Shown one piece after another: positions 8,792 to 17,604 of a stretch of 61,048 nucleotides of DNA. Below the pieces are notes generated by a model. It was given only the letters and a program-made list of their open reading frames with translations. It was not told the DNA's origin and did not search any database. Numbering within the stretch: position 1 is the stretch's first letter; each line of letters begins with the position of its first letter. The position numbers and the translations under genes were made by a program. The DNA comes from Spirochaetaceae bacterium (GTDB lineage: Bacteria; Spirochaetota; Spirochaetia; Treponematales; Rectinemataceae). The stretch lies in contig JANXYO010000047.1 of the NCBI GenBank assembly GCA_025356015.1, positions 1 to 61,048 of the forward strand, read 5' to 3'.

Positions 8792-9930
8792 TGCCCCTTG
8801 CCGTCGTTGAGCTTGTGCACACCCCCGCCGGAAGAGGTGAAGGGGACGAAGATGACCTTCCTGCCGTGGTAGATGTCGCTTCGCTCGAAGGCGAAGCTGC
8901 CGTCGGGAAGGACCTTCTTCACGACCTTGAGGACGGTCTGGCCCGATGGCGGCCCGACGGGGATGACCATGATGCCACCGGGTGCGAGCTGCTTGAGCAG
9001 GGGCGGGGGAATGTGGTCGATGCCCGCAGTCACGATGATCTTCTCGAAGGGCGCGTGCTCGGGCCAGCCGAAGTAGCCGTCGCCATTCATCCTTGTGATG
9101 TTGCGGTACTCGGGGTAGCTTCCCTCGAGCTTGCGGTAGATGGTGTCGGTCTCGGCAAAGAGGGGGGACACGATCTCGATCGTGTAGACCTGGTTCGAGA
9201 GCTCGGAAAGCAGGGCGGACTGGTAGCCCGAGCCCGTGCCGATCTCGAGGATCCGCTCGTCGGGGCCGGGTTCTATGCTCTCCGTCATGTGCGACACCAT
9301 GTGGGGTCCAGAGATCGTCTGGCCGTGGCCGATCGGTATGGCGGTGTCGTCGTAGGCCTTCTTCTGGTTGTAGCTCCGCGCGAAGTACTCGCGTGGCGTG
9401 TAGAGGAAGGCCCGCAGTATTGTGTCGTTGGTCACGTCCTTGCGGGCGAGTATCGCCCTGGACCTGTCCCACTTCTTGCGCAGGAAGCTCTCGTCCTCGT
9501 TGCTGTGCAGCTTCATCCAAGCGAGGTAGGATTTGAGGGAGTCGATGGGCATGCTCTCGAGGGCCCTCGCCTGGAGGGAGATGGCGGCCTTGGGGCCACT
9601 CTCGATGGCTCTGCTCTCTCCCGTCGGGCGCCCCGTCTGCCCGCCTGCGATGGCGGAAATGGGGGCAGGGGGCTCGCTGGTGGTGGGAAGTGCCGGGCTC
9701 TGTGCCGCAGCAGCTGGGGCAGCGGGGGGAGGCGAGGTGAGGTAGCAAAAGAGGCCGCCGGCGAGTAGGACGGAGCAGAACAGGGTCCCGGCTGCGAGAG
9801 ACAGCAAACCGCCTTCGCCCTTTCGCCCTGACGGCGCCGCCTGAGGCGCCTCGGCAGTGGCGCCGTGCCCACAGGCCGGGCAGGCGCGGCTCGGGTCGTA
9901 GTCGAAACCGCATTTCGGGCAACGCGTCAA
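8788..9930 (-). CDS. membrane-anchored isoaspartyl methyltransferase-like protein with zinc ribbon
   Basis: A 380-residue protein. Residues 4-20 form a zinc ribbon (CPKCG and CPACG), residues about 42-65 a TM helix, then a Pro/Ala-rich linker. From about residue 150 it is a protein-L-isoaspartate O-methyltransferase (PCMT) domain: TPREYFARSYNQKKAYDDTA, GHGQTISGPHMVSHM and ILEIGTGSGYQSALL are hallmark motifs. Ordinary Pcm is about 210 residues, soluble and lacks the N-terminal half. The enzyme repairs isoaspartate in aged proteins using SAM. With a cytoplasmic ribbon and one TM the catalytic domain would lie outside the inner membrane, where SAM is scarce, so its topology or role may differ from Pcm. 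Confidence 0.85.
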   Translation of the reverse strand: MTRCPKCGFDYDPSRACPACGHGATAEAPQAAPSGRKGEGGLLSLAAGTLFCSVLLAGGLFCYLTSPPPAAPAAAAQSPALPTTSEPPAPISAIAGGQTGRPTGESRAIESGPKAAISLQARALESMPIDSLKSYLAWMKLHSNEDESFLRKKWDRSRAILARKDVTNDTILRAFLYTPREYFARSYNQKKAYDDTAIPIGHGQTISGPHMVSHMTESIEPGPDERILEIGTGSGYQSALLSELSNQVYTIEIVSPLFAETDTIYRKLEGSYPEYRNITRMNGDGYFGWPEHAPFEKIIVTAGIDHIPPPLLKQLAPGGIMVIPVGPPSGQTVLKVVKKVLPDGSFAFERSDIYHGRKVIFVPFTSSGGGVHKLNDGKGQ

Positions 9931-10063
9931 GGACCTAGGCCTCCGCCTCTCGCTTTGAATTCCGGCGCGAACGCCGTGTCATCAATCTTGCTTCAGGGCG
10001 GACTAGGAGTCAAGTTCCTCTGGATCAACTCGCTCCAAGGAGAGCTGGGGGATCACTGCCTTG

Positions 10064-11026
10064 TTAACGGGCGGCAGCCGGAGGATCGGTCATGGAAAGG
10101 GAAGGGCTCGAGGCGAGGATCCTCCTGAACTCGCCAGCCTCGCTCACGAGGCCGTAGTGGTCGAAGGAGCTTTCCAGAAAGACGAGACGCGAGCCGAGGA
10201 CGCCGGAGTCGAGCCTGGGGTCGTCCATCCCCGCGGCCACCTGGAGCCCGCTCGCCTTCAGCGAATCCATGAGCAGGAGGGAGTTGTCCCTCGTCCCCCC
10301 CTCGTCGTCGCCGTAGACAGAGACGAACCTGCCATGGCCCCCGACAATCCAGGAGTAGAAGGTGTCCATCTCGGAGTACAGGCCGTCGAAGACGTAGACT
10401 TCCCCTATCTTTCCTGAGAGGCCGCCCCTCTCGAGGATCCTCGCCATGACCCTGTAGGCTCCCGAGTGTCCGGCCATGACCACATTCCCCAGGGAAGCGC
10501 CGCGGAGGTAGCCGCGCCTGGCCAGGAGGCCGAGGAGGTCGCGAGAGAGCCTGGCTAGGCCGCCATCCTCCTCGAGCTTTCCGCCAAAGGAATCGGGAGC
10601 GTCCCTCGCGGTCTCGGGGATCACGAGCAGGGCGTTCGCCCCGCTCGCAGCGAACTGCTCGAGCAGGGAAAAACGGGTCGTGGCATCGTCGACCGAGGAG
10701 AACCATCCATGGAAGAAGAAGACCAGATCAGTAGATACACCGGGCCTCAGTCCCCTGGGGATGAAGACGGCGACCGAGGGATCGGAGTAGTGGGATTCGT
10801 AGGAGTAGTCGTCCCCCTCGTAGCTGTAGCCCCGGGAGCGGTCCTGGTGGGGGAAGGCAGCCGAGGGAAGCTCTGCCACAAGGAGGATCCCCAGGGCTGA
10901 GGCGTGGACCTCCTCGATCTTCGACTGCCCCTCTCCGCTTCCGCTCCTGGAAAGCCCAAGGAGGGGCAGGATCGAGAAGAGGACGGCGACGGCTCCGGCG
11001 CAGACCATGGTCCTTTCGGTCTTCAT
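10064..11026 (-). CDS. exported alpha/beta-hydrolase-like protein
   Basis: A 320-residue protein with an N-terminal hydrophobic segment (about residues 8-26), probably a signal peptide or anchor. DLVFFFHGWFSSVDD is the oxyanion-strand region and VVMAGHSGAYRVMA carries the nucleophile elbow (GHSGA). A late Asp and SSFDHYGLV could supply the acid and His. The substrate is unknown; the elbow resembles esterases and poly-hydroxy-ester depolymerase-like folds. Its ATG overlaps the stop of the MFS gene (ATGA), so it is made together with that exporter. Confidence 0.75.
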   Translation of the reverse strand: MKTERTMVCAGAVAVLFSILPLLGLSRSGSGEGQSKIEEVHASALGILLVAELPSAAFPHQDRSRGYSYEGDDYSYESHYSDPSVAVFIPRGLRPGVSTDLVFFFHGWFSSVDDATTRFSLLEQFAASGANALLVIPETARDAPDSFGGKLEEDGGLARLSRDLLGLLARRGYLRGASLGNVVMAGHSGAYRVMARILERGGLSGKIGEVYVFDGLYSEMDTFYSWIVGGHGRFVSVYGDDEGGTRDNSLLLMDSLKASGLQVAAGMDDPRLDSGVLGSRLVFLESSFDHYGLVSEAGEFRRILASSPSLSMTDPPAAAR

Positions 11027-12441
11027 CGCCCCCGTCCCGCTTCGCGTCCCCTCACCAGGGAGGCGCCGATGCCGAGCACCGCCATCGCGGCGCAGACGAA
11101 GAAGGCCGTCCTGAAACCCATGAGGAAGCTGGCGCGAAGCGGCCCTTGGTCGGCAGCGCCCTGCTCGAGGGCCTGCCCGGCCGCCGAGGCGCCGAAGGCC
11201 CCGAATAGGGCACCGGCTATCGCCACGCTCATGCTCTGGCCTATCACCCTCCCCGTCGCCATGAAGCCCGAGGCCAGGCCACGGGAGGAGGAGGGCACGG
11301 ACCCAAGGAGGGCGCTGTTATTCGGCGATTGGAAGATGGCCTGCCCCAGGCCCACCACGATGAGGCGGGAGACTATGTCGAGGACGCTTGAGCTCTCGTC
11401 GAGGAGGCCCAGGAGGACAAGGCCGAGACAGGCTATCGCCAGGCCCGTGGCAGCGAGCCATCTCGTGCTCCCCGTCCTGTCGGCGATGGATCCCGAGATG
11501 GGCGCGACCAGGGCGATGCAGATCGGCAGGGGGGTGAGAAGGAGGCCCGCCATGCGGGTCGGGAAGGAGCGCAGCTGCTCGAAATAGAAGGGCATGAGGA
11601 AATTGACGGCAAAAAGGGCGAGAAAGCTCAGAATGAGGCTTAGGTTGGCGGAGAGGAAGACCCTGTCGTAAAGGAGGGAGAAGTCGATGATGGGACTCTT
11701 GGTCCTGCGCTCGACGAAGGGAAGCAGGACAAGGGCAGCGAGGCCATACCCGGCGGCGGCGAGAATCCAGGGGGAGGAGAGGCCCAGGTCCTGGGCAAAG
11801 GAGAGGGCACCCACAAGCGAGGCTATCCCCGAGCCGAGGAGTATGGCGCCCAGGGGGTCGAAGGCCACGGTGTCCTTTCTCGGGGCTTCCTCGAGGACGG
11901 CGAGGGTGAGGGCGATGCCAATTATGCCGATGGGCAGGTTGATGAGGAAGATCCAGCGCCAGGACAGGCTTGAGGTGATGAGACCGCCCAGGGTAGGGCC
12001 TGCGCTCGTCCCGAGGGCCACTGTCACCGCGTTGAGGCCCAGGGCCCGCCCCCTCTGCTCCGGCGGGAAGGCCGAAGTGAGCAGGGCCGGGCTGGTGGAA
12101 AAAAGGAGGGCCCCGCCCAGGCCTTGGAGGAAGCGCGCCGCCACGAGGAACCAGAGCGAGGGGGCGGCCCCGCAGAGCAGGGAACTCAGCGTGAAGATCG
12201 CGAGACCCGCGGTCCAGACCAGCTTGCGCCCCACGAGGTCCGAAAGCCTGCCCGAGCTCAGGAGAAAGGCGGCGCTCGAGACCAGGTAGCCAATGACTAC
12301 CCATTCGATCCCGCCGTTCAGGGGGCGGTGGAAGCTGCGGGCTATTGAGGGGAGGCTTATGTTGACGATTGAGGTGTCGAGGGTGCCCATGAAGACCCCG
12401 ATCGCGACAACTCCGAAGACCGCCCACTTCTTCGACTTCAT
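11023..12441 (-). CDS. MFS transporter, DHA2 family, 14 TM
   Basis: A 472-residue pump. Diagnostic segments are GTLDTSIVNISLPSIA (TM1), the loop SSGRLSDLVGRKLV, ARFLQGLGGALLFS, and LGTSAGPTLGGLI (antiporter motif C). It probably exports a small organic compound by proton antiport. Unlike the pump at 3999-5675 it has no adaptor or TolC partner nearby, but is coupled to an exported hydrolase. Its start lies 129 bp from the divergent small motility gene. Confidence 0.9.
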   Translation of the reverse strand: MKSKKWAVFGVVAIGVFMGTLDTSIVNISLPSIARSFHRPLNGGIEWVVIGYLVSSAAFLLSSGRLSDLVGRKLVWTAGLAIFTLSSLLCGAAPSLWFLVAARFLQGLGGALLFSTSPALLTSAFPPEQRGRALGLNAVTVALGTSAGPTLGGLITSSLSWRWIFLINLPIGIIGIALTLAVLEEAPRKDTVAFDPLGAILLGSGIASLVGALSFAQDLGLSSPWILAAAGYGLAALVLLPFVERRTKSPIIDFSLLYDRVFLSANLSLILSFLALFAVNFLMPFYFEQLRSFPTRMAGLLLTPLPICIALVAPISGSIADRTGSTRWLAATGLAIACLGLVLLGLLDESSSVLDIVSRLIVVGLGQAIFQSPNNSALLGSVPSSSRGLASGFMATGRVIGQSMSVAIAGALFGAFGASAAGQALEQGAADQGPLRASFLMGFRTAFFVCAAMAVLGIGASLVRGREAGRGR

Positions 12442-12528
12442 TGGCCGAACACTACTCCTCCCGGATCGGGAGGGTCAACGGGAAGGGGAGGCGCGCAGGC
12501 GGCGGGGCACCCGCCCGCCCGCCGCTTG

Positions 12529-12549
12529 CCTCCTTGCCCGGCAAGGAGG
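12529..12549. promoter_or_regulatory. perfect 10-bp inverted repeat ahead of the small motility gene
   Basis: CCTCCTTGCC and GGCAAGGAGG are exact complements separated by one base. On the plus strand the right arm contains the only strong AGGAGG before the gene at 12570, yet ends 20 nt from its ATG. It may be a stem that hides a ribosome site, an operator, or a terminator arm. Confidence 0.5.
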
Positions 12550-12569
12550 ATGGGTGTAGACTAGTTCGC

Positions 12570-12752
12570 ATGGACATCCAGACACTAAGCGTCGATTCGG
12601 CCCAGGCCCGCATTCTCGACCAGGTTGGCAGCACAATGCTGGCGAAGAGCCTCAAGGGGGCCCAGGAAGAGTCGGCCGAGCTTCTCGGCGGCCTCGCCCA
12701 GGCCGCGCCCCTGAGCGAGGGCTCGGGCGCCAAGCTCGACATCCTGGCCTAA
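12570..12752 (+). CDS. YjfB-family putative motility protein
   Basis: A 60-residue protein starting MDIQTLSVDSAQARILDQVG and ending GAKLDILA. The MDI(x)xLS opening, the Gln/Ala-rich middle and the terminal LDI match the YjfB motility family, whose short members occur beside flagellar genes; their molecular role is unknown. No alternative in-frame start lies between this ATG and position 12549, so the start is firm although the Shine-Dalgarno sequence is displaced. No flagellar genes are in the window. Confidence 0.7.
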   Translation: MDIQTLSVDSAQARILDQVGSTMLAKSLKGAQEESAELLGGLAQAAPLSEGSGAKLDILA

Positions 12753-12813
12753 GCCCGGCCATCTCCCTCCCCCTGCTACGATCTTGAAACGCCCCTAGTC
12801 CCTTCTCTTCAGC

Positions 12814-12850
12814 AAGGCGGATGAAAGCCGCCCGGGCCGGTCCCCGCCTT
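12814..12850. terminator. GC-rich stem-loop between convergent genes
   Basis: GGCGG (12816-12820) can pair with CCGCC (12828-12832), and AAGGCGG with CCGCCTT (12844-12850). The structures lie between the end of the motility gene and the end of the ABC permease gene. There is no T tract, so termination is only suggested. Confidence 0.3.
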
Positions 12851-12872
12851 AATTCAGCTCCCGACCCCGACC

Positions 12873-13850
12873 TCAGGCCTTTCGCCCGAGCTTCAGGAAG
12901 CCAGGCAGGCTGATCCCCTGGTTCAGTCTCAGGGCGAGGAGGATGACGATCCCTGTCACGAGGGGATGGAAGGCCGAGGGCATGTTGAGCAGGTTGAGCC
13001 CGTTGTTGATGAAGCCCACCATCACCGCCCCGATGAGGGCGCCCGCGACCGAGCCCGAGCCACCCATGAGGCTGGTGCCGCCCACGACGATGGCTGTGAT
13101 CACGTCCAGCTCGTAGCCTCCGGCGTTAGCCGCGTAGGCCTGCTGGGTCAGGGAGGCCATGACGATCCCCGCCACCGTGGCAGCCACGGCCGAGAGCACG
13201 TACACGATGACGCGGACGCGGTCGGGATCGACGCCGGAGAGCCGCGCCGACACCTCGTTCGCCCCTACCGCTATCGCCTGGCGTCCGAAGACCGTGTGCT
13301 TCAAGAGGACGTGGCTCGCGATGATCAGGACGACCATGATGTAGATCGGTATGGGCAGACCCAGGAACTTGCCTACCCCGATGGCCAGGAAGCCCTTGGG
13401 TTGCATGATCGTGATCTGGTCGCCGTTGGACACAAGCATGGCAAGGCCGAAGAGGTAGGTCTTGGCCGCCATCGTGACGATGAAGGCCGGTACCCTGAAC
13501 CTCGTGGTCACGATGCCGTTTATGTAGCCGATGAGGGCACCGAAGACCAGGGTCAGAAGGAGGGCGGGAACCCAGGGGATGCCCGCCTTGTTCATGAGGA
13601 CATTCGCGATGATTCCCGACAGAGCGGCCATCGAGGCGACCGAGAGGTCGATGCCGCCGGTTATCGGTGAATAGATCGCTCCCGAGCACATGATGCCGAT
13701 GAGGCAGACCGACCACAGGACATTGCTCAGGTTGTCGAGCTTGAGGAAACGCGGGGAGAGGATGGTCAGGACGGCCATGACGAGGAGGAGGACGAAGAAG
13801 AGCCGGAAGTCGGCAATGAGCCGCTTTGTCTTGAGAGGATCGAGTTTCAT
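12873..13850 (-). CDS. ribose-type ABC transporter permease (second permease)
   Basis: A 325-residue polytopic protein of the RbsC/XylH class with 8-10 hydrophobic segments. ITGGIDLSVASMAALSGI is the diagnostic BPD_transp_2 segment and the late VVGGTSLMGGSGSVAGALIG is the conserved EAA-like loop. It forms half of the inner-membrane pore of a sugar importer; the other half is encoded at 15408-16418. Its start overlaps the stop of the ATPase gene by 4 bp. It is the last gene of the importer operon. Confidence 0.93.
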   Translation of the reverse strand: MKLDPLKTKRLIADFRLFFVLLLVMAVLTILSPRFLKLDNLSNVLWSVCLIGIMCSGAIYSPITGGIDLSVASMAALSGIIANVLMNKAGIPWVPALLLTLVFGALIGYINGIVTTRFRVPAFIVTMAAKTYLFGLAMLVSNGDQITIMQPKGFLAIGVGKFLGLPIPIYIMVVLIIASHVLLKHTVFGRQAIAVGANEVSARLSGVDPDRVRVIVYVLSAVAATVAGIVMASLTQQAYAANAGGYELDVITAIVVGGTSLMGGSGSVAGALIGAVMVGFINNGLNLLNMPSAFHPLVTGIVILLALRLNQGISLPGFLKLGRKA

Positions 13851-15379
13851 CGCCCACCGCCTTCGAGTATGCCAGAGGAGGCCCGCAGGACGTCCTCTTC
13901 CGTCACGACCCCTTCCGCGAACTCCCTGATGATCCTGCCTTTTCGCAGGACGATGATCCGGTCAGAGAGCCGGGTCAGCTCGGGGAGGTCCGAGGAGACC
14001 AGGATGATCGACACGCCGGCCGCGGCCAGACGGGCGAAGGTCTGGTACATCTCCTCCTTCGCGCCGATGTCGATGCCCACCGTGGGCTCGTCCACGATCA
14101 GGAGCTTTAGGTCCCTGATCAGCCACTTGCCGACGACGACCTTCTGCTGGTTTCCTCCCGAGAGGTTGCCGACCGGCACCGAGGGCTCTGCGGGCCTTAT
14201 GTTGAGGAGGCCGATCGCCTTCCTCGCGAGCTCGAGCTCCCTTCTGTCGCTCACGAAGCCGAGAGTCCCGGTGCTGTCGAGGTTCGGTATCCCGACATTG
14301 CCGGTGATGCTGATCCCTCCCATGATTCCCTGCAGGCGCCTCTCCTCGGGGACAAAGCCGATGCCACCCTCGATCGAGGCCGAGACTCCGGGTTTCCAGT
14401 CGCGGCCCAGGAAGGAGACCTGACCGGAATCGAAGGGATCGATGCCGTAGATCGCGCGGACCAGCTCGGTCCTGCCCGAGCCGACGAGGCCGCCGATGCC
14501 AAGGATCTCCCCCTTGTGGAGGCTGAAGGCCACGTCCTGGAACCTGTCCTGGGAGCACAGGCCCTTGACCTCGAGCACCACCTCGCCGCCCTTGCGTGCC
14601 ATGGAGCGGTTGGACTCACCGGCCTCGAGGGCGCGGCCTATCATGAGGCGGATGATCTCCTCGGGATGGATCTGGTCCTTCTCGAGGATCGCGACCTTGC
14701 GGCCGTCGCGCAGGACGGTGACGCGGTCGGAGAGCCTGTACACCTCCTCCATGCGGTGGGAGATGTACAGGACGGCGATGCCCTCGGCCTTGAGCTTCTG
14801 GACGATCGCGAAAAGCTGGGCGCTCTCGGTCGAGGTGAGGGAGCTCGTCGGCTCGTCCATGATGATGAGGGAGGCCATGCTGTTCAGGGCCTTCAGTATT
14901 TCGACGGTCTGGCGCTGGGCGATGCTCAAGCTGTCGACAGAGTCGGTGGCCTTAAGGGAGAAGCCATAGCGGTCGATCAGGGCCTGGGCCTCGGCGTTCA
15001 TCCTGGCGATGTTGATGAGCCCGATGAGGGGATACCTCGGCTCCCTGGTCAGGAAGAGGTTCTGCGCCACGCTCATGCCGTGGATGAGGCTCAGCTCCTG
15101 GTATATGACGGCGATGCCCAGGTCCTGGGCCGCCTTCTTGGAGTGCTCGGCGCCGATGGCCACCCCATCGAAGCTCATCTCCCCGGCGTTGCGCCCCGTG
15201 ACCCCCGTGATGATCTTGATGAGGGTCGACTTGCCCGCCCCGTTCTCCCCGACCAGGGAGTGTACCTCGCCCCGGCGTATGGAGAAATCGACGGCGCTCA
15301 GGACCATGGGCCCGTTGTACGACTTGTCGATGCCGCGGCACTCAAGGAGGACCCCGGCCTGGCTTTCCGTTTCGCTCAT
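13847..15379 (-). CDS. ribose-type ABC transporter ATPase (double nucleotide-binding domain)
   Basis: A 510-residue protein with two fused ATPase domains as in RbsA/MglA/XylG. The first has GENGAGKSTLIKIITG (Walker A) and LIIMDEPTSSL (Walker B); its signature SIAQRQTVEI is degenerate. The second has the usual altered P-loop GLVGSGRTELVRAIYG, a full LSGGNQQKVVVGKW signature and LLIVDEPTVGID. The ATG at 15379 has GGAGG five bases upstream; a longer frame to 15466 overlaps the upstream permease and is not supported. It drives import of a pentose or sugar-acid-like substrate. Confidence 0.94.
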   Translation of the reverse strand: MSETESQAGVLLECRGIDKSYNGPMVLSAVDFSIRRGEVHSLVGENGAGKSTLIKIITGVTGRNAGEMSFDGVAIGAEHSKKAAQDLGIAVIYQELSLIHGMSVAQNLFLTREPRYPLIGLINIARMNAEAQALIDRYGFSLKATDSVDSLSIAQRQTVEILKALNSMASLIIMDEPTSSLTSTESAQLFAIVQKLKAEGIAVLYISHRMEEVYRLSDRVTVLRDGRKVAILEKDQIHPEEIIRLMIGRALEAGESNRSMARKGGEVVLEVKGLCSQDRFQDVAFSLHKGEILGIGGLVGSGRTELVRAIYGIDPFDSGQVSFLGRDWKPGVSASIEGGIGFVPEERRLQGIMGGISITGNVGIPNLDSTGTLGFVSDRRELELARKAIGLLNIRPAEPSVPVGNLSGGNQQKVVVGKWLIRDLKLLIVDEPTVGIDIGAKEEMYQTFARLAAAGVSIILVSSDLPELTRLSDRIIVLRKGRIIREFAEGVVTEEDVLRASSGILEGGGR

Positions 15380-15407
15380 GATTCCTCCGGAACTCGCATC
15401 ATCATCT

Positions 15408-16418
15408 CTAGGCCGCGGCCCTGCTCTCGGCCGAGGCCAGGCGCCGCCTCGCGGCCTTGCGCGCAAGCTTCTCGGCGAAGTCCTTGTACCAGACGTCGAC
15501 GACCACGACGACGATGATGATGCCGCCGATCGCTATGGGCTGGATGTAGGGGGAGATCCCAAGCTTGAGGATCCCGTTCTTGATGAGGGCGAGGAAGAGG
15601 GTGCCGATGACAGTGCCCCAGATGTCGCCCACCCCCCCGGTGAAGGGGGTTCCGCCTATGACCACCGAGGCGATGACGTCCATCTCGGAGCCGATGCCGA
15701 ACTCGGGCATCGCCGTCATCATCCGGGCCGAGAGGAAGACCGCGGCCAGGGAGGCGCAGAAGCCGCAGAACATGTAGACCCCGTAGATCGAACGCGTCGT
15801 TGAGATCCCCGAGAGCCGGGCGGCCGTGGGGTTGGCCCCGGTCGCGTAGATGTTGGTCCCGGCCCTAGTGCGCTTGATGAAGCCCTGGGTGAGGAAGGCG
15901 AGGACCACGAACACGATGGTGACTATGTAGAAGGGTCCGACCGTCCCCCCGAAGCCGAGGTAGACCGGGTCCTGGATGTACACGTTCGAGACGAAGCCGT
16001 CGGTGTCCTTGACCGCGATGATGAGGGCGAGGCCGGCGAGGATGCCACGGGAAGCGAGGGTCACTATGAACTCGGGCAGCTTGAAATGGGTGATGAAGAA
16101 GCCGTTGAAGGCGCCGACGGCGAGGCCGACGCAGAGCGAGAGGGGGATGAACAGGGCGGCGGGCAGAGCCGTGTAGGTGAGGAAGTTGACGCAGACCATG
16201 GCTGAAACGGCGATGACGGCGCCGATGGACATGTCGATGCCGGCGGTTATCAGGACCAGGGTGAAGCCGATCGCGACGATGCCCGTCTGCGAGGCGTCCT
16301 GCAGGAGGGTCATGAGGTTGTCAAGCTTGAGGAAGCTGGGGCTGGCGAGGGAGAGGGCGGCGCCGATCGCCAGGAGCAGCCCAATCAGGATCAATCGACG
16401 GATCGTGCTGGTCGACAC
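15408..16418 (-). CDS. ribose-type ABC transporter permease (first permease)
   Basis: About 336 residues, RbsC-like: TRSIYG loop, LVLITAGIDMSIGAVIAVSA and SVVIGGTPFTGGVGDIWG are the family marks. The start is the GTG at 16418 (VSTSTIRRLILIG): GGAGG sits seven bases upstream and the sequence further up, MGSRRWGDRSRAGG, does not look like family sequence. It pairs with the permease at 12873-13850. Two different permeases in one operon suggest a heterodimeric pore. Confidence 0.92.
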   Translation of the reverse strand: MSTSTIRRLILIGLLLAIGAALSLASPSFLKLDNLMTLLQDASQTGIVAIGFTLVLITAGIDMSIGAVIAVSAMVCVNFLTYTALPAALFIPLSLCVGLAVGAFNGFFITHFKLPEFIVTLASRGILAGLALIIAVKDTDGFVSNVYIQDPVYLGFGGTVGPFYIVTIVFVVLAFLTQGFIKRTRAGTNIYATGANPTAARLSGISTTRSIYGVYMFCGFCASLAAVFLSARMMTAMPEFGIGSEMDVIASVVIGGTPFTGGVGDIWGTVIGTLFLALIKNGILKLGISPYIQPIAIGGIIIVVVVVDVWYKDFAEKLARKAARRRLASAESRAAA

Positions 16419-16447
16419 GGTTGAACCTCCGGCTCGGGACCTATCGC

Positions 16448-16489
16448 CCCAGCGGCGGCTTCCCACTTTCTGGGGAATCCGCCGCCGGG
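16448..16489 (-). promoter_or_regulatory. intercistronic stem-loop between binding-protein and permease genes
   Basis: GCGGCGG (16452-16458) pairs with CCGCCGC (16479-16485), extended inward by TTCCC/GGGAA and outward by CCC/GGG. There is no U tract on the minus strand, so it is unlikely to be a full terminator. Such stem-loops after binding-protein genes often protect the 3' end of that cistron and lower expression of the permeases. That role is inferred. Confidence 0.6.
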
Positions 16490-16505
16490 CATCAGGGGAA
16501 AATGG

Positions 16506-17447
16506 CTACCAGCGGTTGTCGGCCGTGATCTGGCTGACGGTCTCCGCGGTGGCGAGGAAGGGCTTTATGGTCACGACCAGGGTCTTGGTCGCGGGCTTCA
16601 CTCCGGCCTTGAGGGTTTCGAGTGCGAGCTTCGCTGCCGCGGCGCCCTGGTCGTAGGCGTTCGTGTAGGCGGTGCCGGTGACCTTGCCCTGCTCGATCTG
16701 GACAAGGGTGCTCTTCTGGCCGTTGAATCCCCAGATCTTGACGTCCTTGAGGCGGCCGGCCGAATCGGCGGCGATGGCCGCTCCCTCCGCCATGTTGTCG
16801 TTGACGGCGAAGACGGCGTCAAGGTCCTTGTTGACCTGGAGGAAGCTGTTCATGATCGCGATGGCCTTGTCCTTGTTCCATTCGCCGTTCTGGGCGCCGA
16901 CGATCTTGATGCCGGGGTAGGTCTTCTTCATGACATCGCGGAAGCCCTTCTCGCGCTCGACTCCGGCAAGGGCGCCGGGGGGAGACTGGATGAGGGCCAC
17001 ATTGCCCTTTCCGGCGAGCTGCTTGCCGATGGCGTCGCCGACGGCGTAGCCGGCGCCGTAGTCGTCCATCGTCACGCAGGCGAGGTGGGGGGCGAGGGTG
17101 TCGGTGTTGAGGGTGATGACAGGGATGCCCTTGGACTCGGCCTTCTTGACGCTCGCGGTGAGGGCGGCCGCGTCGATGGGCTGGAGGATGATGAGGTTGT
17201 AGCCCTGGTTGATGAAATCGTCCATCATGGAAACTTGGATCTCGGCCTTCATCTGCGCGTCCAGGGACTGGACCTGGGCCCCCTCGGCCTTGAGGGTCTT
17301 CTCGATGCCCATGCCCCAGGCTTTGGTGAGGGCCTGGCCCACGGTGCTCGGCAGGTAGCCGATCTTGTAGCTGGTCTGGGCACCGAGGCTGAGCCCGGCG
17401 AGCAGAAACACAGTGGTCGCCAGGATCGTGGTCAATCTTGCCTTCAT
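16506..17447 (-). CDS. periplasmic sugar-binding protein of the ribose-type ABC importer
   Basis: A 313-residue protein with a signal peptide (residues 1-23, ending GLSLGAQ) and a type 1 periplasmic-binding fold (YKIGYLPSTVGQALTKAWG, NLIILQPIDAAALTASV, LDAVFAVNDNMAEGAAIA). It captures the substrate in the periplasm for the two permeases and may also present it to the chemoreceptor encoded at 18900. It is the first gene of the importer operon, with AAGGAGGAC ahead of its ATG. The substrate is not readable, but linkage to UlaG and a DeoR-type repressor suggests an ascorbate-like lactone or sugar acid. Confidence 0.92.
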   Translation of the reverse strand: MKARLTTILATTVFLLAGLSLGAQTSYKIGYLPSTVGQALTKAWGMGIEKTLKAEGAQVQSLDAQMKAEIQVSMMDDFINQGYNLIILQPIDAAALTASVKKAESKGIPVITLNTDTLAPHLACVTMDDYGAGYAVGDAIGKQLAGKGNVALIQSPPGALAGVEREKGFRDVMKKTYPGIKIVGAQNGEWNKDKAIAIMNSFLQVNKDLDAVFAVNDNMAEGAAIAADSAGRLKDVKIWGFNGQKSTLVQIEQGKVTGTAYTNAYDQGAAAAKLALETLKAGVKPATKTLVVTIKPFLATAETVSQITADNRW

Positions 17448-17504
17448 ACTGTCCTCCTTAGAATTGCCTTATCCACCGTGGTGGGTAGTTCCATGCTAAA
17501 ACGC

Positions 17505-17556
17505 TCATATTGATCGCTTGATCCCTCATTCTAAAATCATATTGTTCATTATGCAA
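17505..17556 (-). promoter_or_regulatory. promoter and candidate operators of the importer operon
   Basis: Minus strand: TTGCAT (17556-17551), 17 bp, then TAGAAT (17533-17528). Two copies of the locus motif lie over and beside it as read on the plus strand: TCATATTGATC at 17505-17515 and TCATATTGTTC at 17537-17547. CTTGCATAATGAACA here matches CTTGCAAAATGATCA at the ulaG promoter in 13 of 15 positions. The regulator is inferred to be the DeoR-type protein at 20606-21430. Confidence 0.6.
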
Positions 17557-17604
17557 GTTTTTTCGCATGCACCTTGGTTCTTTCCCAGCAGCTTGCGGCC
17601 GCTC

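Noticed and set aside
6278-9922. A single 1214-codon open frame joining the membrane protein to sequence up to 9922
   Set aside because: The first ~377 codons are the out-of-frame shadow of the PCMT-like gene; that gene has clear motifs in its own frame, and the membrane protein has an ATG overlapping its stop at 8791.
16448-16489. Intrinsic terminator after the binding-protein gene
   Set aside because: The stem is strong but has no U tract on the transcribed side, and the permease genes downstream have no visible promoter; processing or stability element is more likely.
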